The notes under the pieces were generated by a model. The model saw nothing but the letters and a program-made list of their open reading frames with translations. It did no database searches and had not been told where the DNA came from. Below, in pieces: positions 1 through 8,339 of a stretch of DNA of 64,000 bases; position 1 is the stretch's first letter, and each line of letters begins with the position of its first letter. Made by a program: the position numbers and the translations under genes. The DNA comes from Candidatus Melainabacteria bacterium (GTDB lineage: Bacteria > Cyanobacteriota > Vampirovibrionia > Obscuribacterales > Obscuribacteraceae), in contig DAIDIP010000015.1 of NCBI GenBank assembly GCA_027451745.1, positions 27,445 to 91,444 of the forward strand. The letters run 5' to 3'.

Positions 1-219
1 CTTTTAGTAATAGCTTTTCCAGAGCGTTTTATGCCTGATATTGGGCGCAAGAAAAAACGTATTGCCATAACTCATTGGGGTTTTTACAGCGGTAATGAAA
101 ACTGTAAACCGGAAGAAACAATGTTAGTAGAGCCAGCTTTACCCGGTAGAGAAAGAGTAGTGGCTGGCAGCGGTATGTATGCTAAGGGTCAGGGCGTCAA
201 AGTAAACGCTACTAAATAG
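1..219 (+). CDS. C-terminal part of an unrecognised protein (cut by window edge)
   Basis: An open frame runs from the first base with no stop upstream of the ATG at 31, so this is probably the last 72 residues of a longer gene entering from the left. The tail is basic and contains ITHWGFYSG and a Gly-rich end (GSGMYAKGQGVKV). I recognise no family. If the ATG at 31 is the real start it would be a 62-residue protein, but no ribosome-binding site precedes it, which favours the partial reading. A composite hairpin with a T-run follows at 224-283. Confidence 0.5.
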   Translation, partial: LLVIAFPERFMPDIGRKKKRIAITHWGFYSGNENCKPEETMLVEPALPGRERVVAGSGMYAKGQGVKVNATK

Positions 220-223
220 AAAG

Positions 224-283
224 ACTGCGTTATTATGTGATGATTGTCTGCAAGAGATTCTTTGCAGCCACGCAGTACTTTTT
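224..283 (+). terminator. Hairpin with T-run abutting the next gene's ribosome-binding site
   Basis: ACTGCGT (224-230) pairs with ACGCAGT (270-276), enclosing a second hairpin CTGCAA/TTGCAG. TTTTT follows at 279-283. The Shine-Dalgarno AGGAGG of the next gene starts directly after the T-run. It may simply end transcription of the upstream gene, or it may be a 5' UTR control element of the thioredoxin-like gene. Confidence 0.5.
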
Positions 284-295
284 AGGAGGTAATTT

Positions 296-871
296 ATGGC
301 GTTAACAGTTTCTACAATGTTACCCTTAGGTACACAAGCACCAGGTTTTTCTTTGCCAGATGTTGTGTCTGGCAAGTCAATTAGTCTTGATAGTTTTAAA
401 AATAAAAAGGGACTGCTGGTTATGTTTATTTGTCAGCATTGTCCATATGTCAAACATGTCGAAAAAGAATTAGCGAAAATTGGACATGATTATCAAAATA
501 AAGAACTTGGGATTGTGGCGATAAGTTCTAATGATGCTGAAAATTACCCTGATGATAAACCTGAAAATTTAAAAAAAATGGCGCAAACACTAAAGTTCAC
601 TTTCCCATTTTGTTATGATGAAAGTCAAAACGTAGCTAGGGCATACGAGGCTGCTTGCACGCCAGATTTTTTCTTGTTTGATGCTCAACACAAATTAGTT
701 TATCGTGGCCAATTAGATGATAGTCGGACAGGCAATAGTGAGCCTGTAAATGGCAAAGATCTTAGAGCGGCAATCGATGCAGTTTTAGCTGGTATTACTG
801 TTGAGTCTAATCAAAAATCAAGCGTTGGTTGCAATATAAAATGGAAAACAGGTAATTCACCAAATTACTAG
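296..871 (+). CDS. Thioredoxin-like/AhpC-TSA (redoxin) family protein
   Basis: A 191-residue redoxin-fold protein. The N-terminal strand-loop (APGFSLPDVVSGKSISLDSF) is typical of AhpC/TSA proteins. The active site CQHC lies at residues 46-49 and is followed by PYV. The C-terminus carries SVGCNIKWKTGN, which I know from thioredoxin family proteins of cyanobacteria and related bacteria. With no signal peptide it should be cytoplasmic and reduce disulfides or peroxides; the substrate cannot be told. The ATG at 296 has a strong AGGAGG six to seven bases upstream. The gene stands alone between two small unrelated genes. Confidence 0.85.
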   Translation: MALTVSTMLPLGTQAPGFSLPDVVSGKSISLDSFKNKKGLLVMFICQHCPYVKHVEKELAKIGHDYQNKELGIVAISSNDAENYPDDKPENLKKMAQTLKFTFPFCYDESQNVARAYEAACTPDFFLFDAQHKLVYRGQLDDSRTGNSEPVNGKDLRAAIDAVLAGITVESNQKSSVGCNIKWKTGNSPNY

Positions 872-946
872 TTTTGAGTATTCACGAAACCCGCACATTT
901 AGCCGATATTATTCAATCAGCAAGTAAAACTAGCGGGGTAAATAAA

Positions 947-1129
947 ATGAATACAAAAATAATCATTGCTTTGTTTATGCTTTTGACTTTTGTTACAGCG
1001 ACTGGTGCACAAGCTTTCCCATTTTTTGGAAACTCATATGGATATGGCAATTCATATGGAAATAGAGGGTGGGGAAATTGTCATCGCCATCATCATTGCC
1101 ATCGCCATCACAGAGGTTGGGGTTGGTAA
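947..1129 (+). CDS. Small secreted His-rich peptide
   Basis: A 60-residue protein with a clear signal peptide (residues 1-23, cleavage after AQA). The mature part has Gly/Tyr/Asn repeats (GNSYGYGNSYGNRGWGN) and then the cluster CHRHHHCHRHH, ending in RGWGW. The His/Cys cluster suggests metal binding outside the cytoplasm; this is inference from composition only. A purine-rich GGGG precedes the ATG. I know no named family for it. Confidence 0.65.
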   Translation: MNTKIIIALFMLLTFVTATGAQAFPFFGNSYGYGNSYGNRGWGNCHRHHHCHRHHRGWGW

Positions 1130-1200
1130 TTGAGAAAGTTAATCAAAGTCATGCGATAATTGACGAGGGCTAAAACTTTGCACGGAATTTGAACTGGTAT

Positions 1201-1578
1201 ATGCTTAAGCTGATCATAAGAATTTTATTGCAGACCCTCGTCATTTTATATGTTTTTCCTCTATTAGGAGGAATAAGTTTTCATGGTAATTTTTATGTAG
1301 CTTGTGCATTGGCAATTTTCTTCTGTGTATTATTAGCTTTTATTCAAATGATAGCTACATTCGTTTGTGCTATTTGGACAATATCAACTTTTGGCCTGGC
1401 ATTATTGATACTGATACCTTTGCGTATTTTATTTTTTTGGTTTTTACCAACAGCTTCATTGATTCTAATATCGTTCTTGCTGCCAAGTATTCTTACTATT
1501 AGTAATTGGTTTTCAGCTGCGGCAGTTGCTCTTATGTTTTTGATGATCGGACTAATTACTCGTGATCACAAGAATTAA
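1201..1578 (+). CDS. Small four-helix membrane protein, resembling family IV phage-holin/YvlD-like proteins
   Basis: About 125 residues, almost entirely hydrophobic, with four predicted membrane segments (roughly residues 5-22, 30-50, 58-80 and 88-115) and a short charged tail (TRDHKN). The spacing of helices resembles the small membrane proteins labelled phage holin family IV, common in bacterial chromosomes and of unknown role. I start at ATG 1201; a TTG at 1189 is in frame, and neither has a good ribosome-binding site. Nothing phage-like is nearby, so a lytic role is not implied. Confidence 0.55.
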   Translation: MLKLIIRILLQTLVILYVFPLLGGISFHGNFYVACALAIFFCVLLAFIQMIATFVCAIWTISTFGLALLILIPLRILFFWFLPTASLILISFLLPSILTISNWFSAAAVALMFLMIGLITRDHKN

Positions 1579-1580
1579 AG

Positions 1581-2432
1581 TCAGCTTTTTGATAATTCTA
1601 GGCAATGCTTATATCCCTCTTTATAGCTTGGGAATCGGAGTTCGATATTTAATTCGTTAAGTATTTTATTTGCTTGGATGCGTCTATTGCTTGTTAGGCT
1701 ACTGTGCACTGTATCTGGTGCGGCTTGGGGCGGTAAGGAAATATTCATTTTCTGGCAAAGCCATTCTACAACCTCTTTTTGAGGTGCTGGGCACAAGTCC
1801 CCCACTAAGCGAATAGATCCTGAAGGCAGAGGTTTAGTGAACAAGGTAAGGATAATTCGTGCCAAATCTTCCAGATGAATTCGAGAAATGTAATTATCTG
1901 CTTTAATCGGTAGACGATAGCTGTCATTTTTTAAACGCAGATGTAGTCCAGAACTTGCACCATATAGCCCTGGAGTTCTAAGAATAATTGCTCCAATATT
2001 GAGCCAAGTATCTTCAGCTTCTAAGCGTAATTTACTGGACTCGCTTTTCCTGTCTACAGGTGAGTTCTCATCGATAACCCCTGAGATACTGCCATAAACA
2101 GAAGTAGAGGATATATAAATAACAGTTTTACTGTTTTGGCAAAGTTTGGAAAAAAACTTATCGCTAAATGGATCAGGAGGAAAAGAAACAAGAACGTTAG
2201 CGTTTGTCAATAATTCAGATAATTGATCTTTTGATTGGTCAAATAAATCAGAGCAAATACAAATTGGTTCTATCAAAGCATTGGCTAGTATATATAGTTT
2301 CTGCTTGTTACGAGTCGTACCAAATAGTTTGTAAGATGAATTTATTTTTGCTACGTGTAATGCTGCTTGTCCTACACCTAATAATACTAGTTTTTGACTT
2401 TGCTCAGATGGCATTAATAATGATGGGTTCAT
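1581..2432 (-). CDS. NAD(P)-dependent epimerase/dehydratase-like protein (YeeZ-like SDR)
   Basis: A 283-residue extended SDR. The N-terminal Rossmann motif is LLGVGQAALHVA. The stretch VIYISSTSVYG, with YG plus a downstream DENSP, matches the Ser-Tyr region of NAD-dependent epimerases, and ILRTPGLYG and ISRIHLEDLA are the usual later blocks. It resembles the YeeZ subgroup, whose substrate is not established. The ATG overlaps the stop of the upstream gene by 4 bases, so the two are probably translated together. Confidence 0.75.
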   Translation of the reverse strand: MNPSLLMPSEQSQKLVLLGVGQAALHVAKINSSYKLFGTTRNKQKLYILANALIEPICICSDLFDQSKDQLSELLTNANVLVSFPPDPFSDKFFSKLCQNSKTVIYISSTSVYGSISGVIDENSPVDRKSESSKLRLEAEDTWLNIGAIILRTPGLYGASSGLHLRLKNDSYRLPIKADNYISRIHLEDLARIILTLFTKPLPSGSIRLVGDLCPAPQKEVVEWLCQKMNISLPPQAAPDTVHSSLTSNRRIQANKILNELNIELRFPSYKEGYKHCLELSKS

Positions 2433-4024
2433 GAGTTGATTTGAAAATTCAATTCTTCAAGAGCGTCTGTGAAGCTTACGCGACTGCGTTCACAATAATT
2501 CAGAGTAATAATTGCTTGTTCTAATTTTATTCTCTCTTGAAATAACATCGCCTCGCATTCAAGAGCAGACTGGTAAGTTTTATCGCTTATTTTACCTGCA
2601 GCAACTAAAATTTGATCCATATTTCCGCCGTGTTTTTTTTGTACACTGTAAGCTATTTCTTTATCTTTTACCAAAAGCATTCCAGCCTTAATGAGTAAAT
2701 CTATTGCTCTTTGTTCCTTCTCTGTTTCTGTCCTGGAAACTTTTCGTTTTTGTGAATTTAATTCTTTGCTTATTGCCTGACAAGCTTCGTCTTTGCTCAA
2801 AGCGCCGGCGCGTACTATTTCTTGCATTTTTAAAATGCCTTCTAAAATAGATGAATCTATAACTTCTGCCTTTACAAGGAGATCACCTAATAAAGGATAA
2901 CTTTTTTTGGGAAGAGTTGCTTTATTACCGCCAGTAGGCGAGTTTTTCATGAGGTGGGAAATATCTAAATTACCTCCTTTGTAATGAATGCGATTAACTG
3001 TTTCTATAGCCTGACTTCTGCTAATTACATTGCCGACTACCATTTCTTGCAATTTAAGAGCAGCTTTAAGTGTGCTTTCTGGAATTAGTCCAGAATCAAC
3101 AAGAAATTGGCCAAGCATGAAATTTGTTTGTTTGCGCAATAGTTCTACGTCAGGCGCAGGCATTCTTGAAGTTGAGGCATTGGGATCAGGCAAAGGTGTA
3201 CCAGGTTGAAGAGGAACCGAATTTGCCACAGATTGCGGCATGGGAACCATTGGTGGGTATGGCAATGGATATGGATAGCCGGGATAATAATAGACACTAG
3301 GTGCGCCCGATGTTAAGGATGGAAAGCGTTCGCTATCATTGAGATTGGCAGGATAATAGTTTTGCGATGGATTAATTGGCTGAGGACTGCTTTGATTTGC
3401 GACAGGATTTGGAACTGGAAAGGCTGCTTTGATGTCAGGTTCGGTTTTGTTAATATTCTGGGTACTTGAAGAATCAGCAAATGCACTTTCGAATTCACGG
3501 TAAGAATGACTAAGCCATTCTTTGGAGTCTTTTGAAAAACCATCTGTTTCTTTTACTGATTCAATGTTAGGGTGGTTCGTTTCTACATTGGCGTTATATG
3601 GAGGGGTGTAGGGTATTTCTATTTTTGGCGCAGGTTCTGAATAGTCGATTGTTTGGGATGAAGAGGATGAATTTTTAAGTCCTCCGGGTATGTCTTTGTG
3701 TATGGTCTCGACTACAGAAAGAGATACAACTTCTTTTAGTAAAGACATATCGTTAAAAGGGGCACTCCACATGGCATGAGACTTAAGCCCAGTGCCTTCA
3801 TAGAAACTCCAAATAGGTTCTTCAGCGCCTAGCTCTATACGGACAGCCAGAGCAAACGAAACGTTATCTGGTTCTATAGACCAAGGTAATTCTATTGTGC
3901 AGCCGCGTATTTTTTGCACCTGGGACAATAGACGTTTAAGATCATCTATACTAGGTGGAGATGATAATGGTTCTAGTTTGACGTATTTTTTTGGGCGAAA
4001 CATGGGTGCCGATCCGCATGACAT
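2429..4024 (-). CDS. Unknown proline-rich protein with repeated helical modules, paralogue of the 6377-7789 gene
   Basis: 531 residues in three parts. An N-terminal domain of about 110 residues contains LKRLLSQVQKIRGCTIELPW and WSFYEGTG. A disordered Pro/Ser/Asn/Tyr linker (about 130-290) includes YYYPGYPYPLPYPP. The C-terminal half is built of repeated units such as LGQFLVDSGLIPESTLKAAL and LGDLLVKAEVIDSSILEGIL. These units resemble the helical MshEN/GspE N-terminal module; that is my inference. Its N- and C-terminal domains match the 6377-7789 product closely. No signal peptide. ATG 4003 (MFRPKKY) is an alternative start that matches the paralogue's N-terminus (MLRK) better. Confidence 0.7.
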   Translation of the reverse strand: MSCGSAPMFRPKKYVKLEPLSSPPSIDDLKRLLSQVQKIRGCTIELPWSIEPDNVSFALAVRIELGAEEPIWSFYEGTGLKSHAMWSAPFNDMSLLKEVVSLSVVETIHKDIPGGLKNSSSSSQTIDYSEPAPKIEIPYTPPYNANVETNHPNIESVKETDGFSKDSKEWLSHSYREFESAFADSSSTQNINKTEPDIKAAFPVPNPVANQSSPQPINPSQNYYPANLNDSERFPSLTSGAPSVYYYPGYPYPLPYPPMVPMPQSVANSVPLQPGTPLPDPNASTSRMPAPDVELLRKQTNFMLGQFLVDSGLIPESTLKAALKLQEMVVGNVISRSQAIETVNRIHYKGGNLDISHLMKNSPTGGNKATLPKKSYPLLGDLLVKAEVIDSSILEGILKMQEIVRAGALSKDEACQAISKELNSQKRKVSRTETEKEQRAIDLLIKAGMLLVKDKEIAYSVQKKHGGNMDQILVAAGKISDKTYQSALECEAMLFQERIKLEQAIITLNYCERSRVSFTDALEELNFQINS

Positions 4025-4119
4025 CTAGTTGATCTAGTATAAGTCCATAAAGTTACTATAACCAAGTATTATGGGAAGCTTTGTTTAAAATTTAAAGATA
4101 TATTCTCAATAGAGGTTAA

Positions 4120-4953
4120 ATGCTAACTGATAAGAATATTACTGTTTTAGGGGTGGGGACACTTGGCTCGGCGCTTATACGTGGAATGGTGAAGTCAAAC
4201 AGTATCAAAGCTTCGCAAATCCATGGTACTGTGCGGACAATTGAGGCTATTAAAGCGACAGAAGAAAACTTAGCCCAAGAACAATGCTTCGATATTAAGA
4301 TTTCAACTGACAATGCTAAGGCGGTTAAATTAGCAAACATTGTTATTCTGGCAGTAAAGCCACAGAATATGGCATCTTTGCTTGAAAGTATTTGTCCGCT
4401 TTTAAATAAAAATCAATTGGTTATTTCTGTAGCAGCGTCTGTACCTCTTAGCTATATAGAAGAAAGACTTGGTCCTGAAACCCCGGTTATAAGAGCCATG
4501 CCCAATACTTGCGTCTTGGCAGGGGCGGGAATGACTGGTTTAGTGGGTGGAAAATTTGCCCAAGAAGAGCATAAAAAATTAGCCAAAACAATATTCAAAA
4601 GTGTTGGTGAAGTAGAATTTTTAGACGAAAAACTCTTCAATGCTTTAACTGCTCTTTCCGCTAGCGGTCCTGCTTACTTGTATGTGATTATTGAATCTTT
4701 AGCAGAAGCTGGTGTGAAACTTGGCATGCGTCGAGAAACTGCTACATTTCTGGCCGCTCAGACTATGCTTGGCACGGCAAAAATGATTCTGGAAACAGGC
4801 GCTCACCCGGCATTGCTTAAAGACGATGTAACAACCCCAGCAGGCTGTACTATAGACGGACTAATGGAACTAGAAGAAGGAAAGTTGCGAGTTACACTAA
4901 TCAAAGCGGTTGTAAAAGCGGCTGAGCGCGCCAAAGAACTTCTAAATAATTAA
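4120..4953 (+). CDS. proC: Pyrroline-5-carboxylate reductase
   Basis: Reduces 1-pyrroline-5-carboxylate to L-proline with NAD(P)H, in the cytoplasm. 277 residues is normal for ProC. The nucleotide-binding motif GVGTLGSA is at about 11-18. VILAVKPQ, the RAMPNTC block and the C-terminal signature (SGPAYLYVIIESLAEAGVKLG, then DDVTTPAGCTIDGL) are all present. AGAGG lies just upstream of the ATG. hmgA follows after 15 bases on the same strand, so the two are probably co-transcribed. Confidence 0.95.
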   Translation: MLTDKNITVLGVGTLGSALIRGMVKSNSIKASQIHGTVRTIEAIKATEENLAQEQCFDIKISTDNAKAVKLANIVILAVKPQNMASLLESICPLLNKNQLVISVAASVPLSYIEERLGPETPVIRAMPNTCVLAGAGMTGLVGGKFAQEEHKKLAKTIFKSVGEVEFLDEKLFNALTALSASGPAYLYVIIESLAEAGVKLGMRRETATFLAAQTMLGTAKMILETGAHPALLKDDVTTPAGCTIDGLMELEEGKLRVTLIKAVVKAAERAKELLNN

Positions 4954-4968
4954 TAAGCGCAGGAGAAG

Positions 4969-6276
4969 ATGAGAATAGGAGACAATAAATCTATATCGAG
5001 TTATATGAGTGGTTTTGGTAATTATTTTAGTTCGGAAGCCGAAAAAAATACTTTGCCTAAAGACCAAAATACTCCGCAGAAAGTTTCAGGTGGACTGTTT
5101 ACTGAGCAATTAAATGGCGCAGCTTTTACTAGTCCTAGAGTAGATAATAGACATACTTGGTTGTATAAAATAAGACCGTCAGCTGGAAATTATTCGTTCA
5201 AAGGTGTGCAACATGTAGGCTTAAAAGGCCGGCCTTTTATTGTCAATGCTTCGCCAAACGCTTTTCGTTGGTTGCCTTTTGATATACCAAAAGCAAAAAC
5301 AGATTTTGTTGATGGGCTTATCACAGTGGCTGGTAATGGAGATTTGAATAGTTTGCGAGGTTCGGCTGTTCACATTTATAGAGCTAATGCTTCAATGGAA
5401 AATAGAGTTTTTTGTGACAATGATGCTGAGCTTCTATTTGTTCCTGAGCTTGGAGCTTTTAAGATTTTTACCGAGTTGGGCGAAATAGAACTGAAACCAA
5501 AAGAAATATGTCTTATACCAGCAGGGATTAAATTTAGAATCGAGTTGATAGATACAGAAATTCGTGGCTATCTTTTGGAAAACTACGGACCTTATTTGCG
5601 TTTACCAGAACTAGGTCCAATCGGTGCAAATGGTTTGGCGGCAATTCGCCATTTTTTGTGTCCTATGGCAAAGTATGAAAATAAACAAATTGAAACAGAG
5701 CTAGTAGTGAAATTTCAAGATAAACTTTGGCATACAGTACTTCCACATTCTCCTTTGGATGTGGTGTCTTGGCACGGTAACTATGTTCCCTATAAATATG
5801 ACTTGTCTCTTTTTCAAGTTGTAAATTCGGTTAGTTTTGATCATCAAGATCCCTCTATTTTTACTGTTCTTACTTCACCATCTGAATTTATTGGCTTACC
5901 CAATGTTGACTTTGTCATTTTTCCACCTCGTTGGTCTGTCGCAGAAAAAACTTTTAGACCACCTTATTTTCATCGCAATTGTATGAACGAAATCATGGGC
6001 CTCGTTTATGGACAATATGAATCTCGGACAGAAGGATTTCTTCCTGGAGGGATATCCCTCCATAATCGATTTATTGCCCATGGACCTGATTTAGAGACAT
6101 ACGAAAAAGCAATTAGTCAGAATTTAGTACCGACAAAGATGGACGATACTTTAGCTATAATGTTTGAAAGCTCGCTGGTTTATCAACCCACCAAAGAAAT
6201 GCTTGAGGTTAGTAATTTGGATAAAACATATTTGTCTATATGGCAAGGATTTAAAGCAGAATTTAAGGATGAATAG
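4969..6276 (+). CDS. hmgA: Homogentisate 1,2-dioxygenase
   Basis: Opens the aromatic ring of homogentisate to maleylacetoacetate in tyrosine/phenylalanine breakdown, using Fe(II). 435 residues, the family length. The N-terminal YMSGFGNYFSSEA and LFTEQLNGAAFTSPR blocks are typical. The iron ligands appear at the same numbers as in the human enzyme: His335 and Glu341 in HRNCMNE, and His371 in the HGPD motif. It sits 15 bases after proC with AGGAGA before the ATG. No other tyrosine-catabolic gene (hppD, maiA, fahA) is in this window. Confidence 0.95.
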   Translation: MRIGDNKSISSYMSGFGNYFSSEAEKNTLPKDQNTPQKVSGGLFTEQLNGAAFTSPRVDNRHTWLYKIRPSAGNYSFKGVQHVGLKGRPFIVNASPNAFRWLPFDIPKAKTDFVDGLITVAGNGDLNSLRGSAVHIYRANASMENRVFCDNDAELLFVPELGAFKIFTELGEIELKPKEICLIPAGIKFRIELIDTEIRGYLLENYGPYLRLPELGPIGANGLAAIRHFLCPMAKYENKQIETELVVKFQDKLWHTVLPHSPLDVVSWHGNYVPYKYDLSLFQVVNSVSFDHQDPSIFTVLTSPSEFIGLPNVDFVIFPPRWSVAEKTFRPPYFHRNCMNEIMGLVYGQYESRTEGFLPGGISLHNRFIAHGPDLETYEKAISQNLVPTKMDDTLAIMFESSLVYQPTKEMLEVSNLDKTYLSIWQGFKAEFKDE

Positions 6277-6376
6277 TTGTCGTTATAGTTTGCTAAATGC
6301 TGTCCTGGGTAAGTGATAAAAAGGCGGGGTCTGGTTATATGTTAAAAATGGGAAATTAGTACCTTGACGGCTTTGT

Positions 6377-7789
6377 ATGCTTAGAAAATCCCAAGACGAA
6401 CCGAAACAACCTAGTACCAATAGAAACAAATTGCCGCAGGAGCAGGGCATTCGAACCTTGGCGGGCATTAAAGACTTGCTGGCTATAGCTAAAGAATCTC
6501 GCGGTATGCAGGTTGAATTAGAGTGGGCCACCGACACCCCAGGACAAATCTTTGTTCTAGATGTGCAATGGGATGCAAATATGGAGGATCCCTTCTGGGC
6601 TTTATATGAGCAAAATCCAGAAAAATCAAGGGTGGTTTGGAGTCAAACCTTTAAAGCTAACGATATAGAAATGTTTTATGACATACTCGTTATGTCTTGT
6701 GGGGCTGTAAACCCGAGCAAAAAATTATCAGATATTTTAAAGGCGCAACCGCAAAAAATAGACTGGTCAAAGACAGTCGAAACTAAGCCAGAATCAAGTC
6801 CTGCAGAAACTGCAAATAAACTAGCGCCGGCTCAAGCAGATAATTCAACTAAAGCTCCAGAAGCGGGGACACCACCTAATCCTGTTGTTGCTCCGACTGT
6901 GGGGGCAGAGAATCCTAATCCTAACCCCGGATTTGCTACACCGTATGGTTTTCCACTGGGTGTTGGAGTGCCTATGAATCCAGCAATGTATCCAATGCCG
7001 GCTCAAGCTATGCTGGTACCAATGCAATATCCCCCAATGCCTAATGCTGGTTGGCCTTATCCACCAGGTACTGTTGGCAACAATACATATGGACAACCAA
7101 GCATAGATCCAAGTGTTCAGCCATCAGTGGGCGGAGTGTTGTCTTCGCTGCCAATTGATGCGAATTTGCTTGCTAAGCAAAACGATATAGCACTTGTGGA
7201 TTTATTAGTTAAAGCAGAATTACTAACCGAAGCGGTTTTAGATGCCGCTTTAAAAATTCAAGATTTGATCCAGGCAAATAAAATAGATATTGAAAAAGGA
7301 AGCGAAGTTTTAAAACATCATCACAGTAAAGGTAGAGCAATAGAAAACTATCTCAATGTCTCTAATTCTTTATCCAGCTCTGTACAGAATTTAACGCCAT
7401 CAGATAAGTCTGTAAAAACTTCCAATAAGGAGAGTCCTAAAGACGATATACCTAAAGACGATATAAAGGTGAAGCAGAATTCTAAACAGACTATGGAAGC
7501 CTTTGAGCTTTTGAAAAAAGCAGGTTTGCTCAGTGAGGACGATATTAAAACCGCTCAAGGTGTTGTTCGTAAGCACGGAGGGGACATTGCTTCTGTATTA
7601 CAAGCAGCACAAAAAATAGATCAAAATACTCTTGAAGCAGCAAAAATTTGTCAAAGCTTAGAGAAAGAGGGGGCAATGAAATTAGAACAATGTGTTATTG
7701 TTCTAAATTATTGTATTCGCAGTCGGGTCACATTTGACGAGGCAATCAGCGAATTGAATTGGCCAAATCCTCGCCAAATAAAAAAATAG
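6377..7789 (+). CDS. Unknown proline-rich protein, paralogue of the 2429-4024 gene
   Basis: 470 residues with the same plan as its paralogue. The N-terminal domain holds IKDLLAIAKESRGMQVELEW and FWALYEQNPEKSRVVW. A long Pro/Asn/Met-rich linker (about 150-270) follows. Next is one helical unit (LVDLLVKAELLTEAVLDAAL), a charged linker with the repeated unit PKDDI, and a conserved C-terminal domain (AFELLKKAGLLSEDDIKTAQ ... LNYCIRSRVTFDEAISELNW). No signal peptide or membrane segment. The function is unknown. The ATG at 6377 lacks a good ribosome-binding site. The two paralogues flank proC-hmgA on opposite strands. Confidence 0.7.
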   Translation: MLRKSQDEPKQPSTNRNKLPQEQGIRTLAGIKDLLAIAKESRGMQVELEWATDTPGQIFVLDVQWDANMEDPFWALYEQNPEKSRVVWSQTFKANDIEMFYDILVMSCGAVNPSKKLSDILKAQPQKIDWSKTVETKPESSPAETANKLAPAQADNSTKAPEAGTPPNPVVAPTVGAENPNPNPGFATPYGFPLGVGVPMNPAMYPMPAQAMLVPMQYPPMPNAGWPYPPGTVGNNTYGQPSIDPSVQPSVGGVLSSLPIDANLLAKQNDIALVDLLVKAELLTEAVLDAALKIQDLIQANKIDIEKGSEVLKHHHSKGRAIENYLNVSNSLSSSVQNLTPSDKSVKTSNKESPKDDIPKDDIKVKQNSKQTMEAFELLKKAGLLSEDDIKTAQGVVRKHGGDIASVLQAAQKIDQNTLEAAKICQSLEKEGAMKLEQCVIVLNYCIRSRVTFDEAISELNWPNPRQIKK

Positions 7790-7808
7790 AGATTTAGCCT
7801 CTATTTTT
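7782..7808. terminator. Bidirectional terminator between convergent genes
   Basis: AAAAATAGAG (7782-7791) and CTCTATTTTT (7799-7808) form a 10-bp stem with a 7-base loop. The A-run and T-run let it work on both strands. It overlaps the stop codons of the two convergent genes. Confidence 0.6.
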
Positions 7809-8313
7809 AGTCGTCATTTTGTTCTTTGGTTTGCAATTTGGCTTTGTATTGATCTAAAAGTTTTTGTTGAGCTTGATACTGCTGAGCATTTTGTAATTGG
7901 GTCTGATATTTGCCACCTAAATTACAGGCTTTACTATATGCTGCTACCGCTTCTTCATAGTTTTTGGAACACATAAGAGCATAACCCAGTCCAGCCTGAT
8001 ATTCAGCTACATTAGGTTTTAGTTTTGCTGCTGCTTTATATTGTACTGCTGCTAAGTCAGGTTTGTCATTGTGAGCAAGCAGGCTGGCAAACTCGAAATG
8101 GATAGCAGCATCTCCTGGTGTAAGTTTAAGTAATTCTGTGTACTGGGCTGTTGCTTCAGGAATTTTTCTTTGAGAGACATATATCTTAGCTAGACATGTG
8201 CGACAGAGTACTTTTTTGGCTAAAGCTTCAGCATCCACAGCTAGAGATTCTTTCTGCCAGATAAAACAGGCTATTGTGCTTATTAGCAAATATACGAAAA
8301 ATTTTGATTGCAA
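7807..8313 (-). CDS. Secreted TPR protein
   Basis: 168 residues starting at TTG 8313, with AAGAGG nine bases upstream. The N-terminal segment (FFVYLLISTIACFIW) is a signal peptide or anchor, with likely processing after SLA near residue 25. About three tetratricopeptide units follow (for example AAIHFEFASLLAHNDKPDLA and AEYQAGLGYALMCSKNYEEA). The C-terminus is a Gln/Lys-rich helix. Such proteins act as periplasmic scaffolds; the partner is unknown. A second secreted TPR gene lies directly upstream on the same strand. Confidence 0.7.
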   Translation of the reverse strand: MQSKFFVYLLISTIACFIWQKESLAVDAEALAKKVLCRTCLAKIYVSQRKIPEATAQYTELLKLTPGDAAIHFEFASLLAHNDKPDLAAVQYKAAAKLKPNVAEYQAGLGYALMCSKNYEEAVAAYSKACNLGGKYQTQLQNAQQYQAQQKLLDQYKAKLQTKEQNDD

Positions 8314-8339
8314 TTTGATAAACCTCTTATTTGCAGATA

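Noticed and set aside
1189..1578. Phage holin as sign of a prophage
   Set aside because: The resemblance is only to chromosomal four-helix proteins of the holin IV group; no phage structural, lysis or integrase gene is present.
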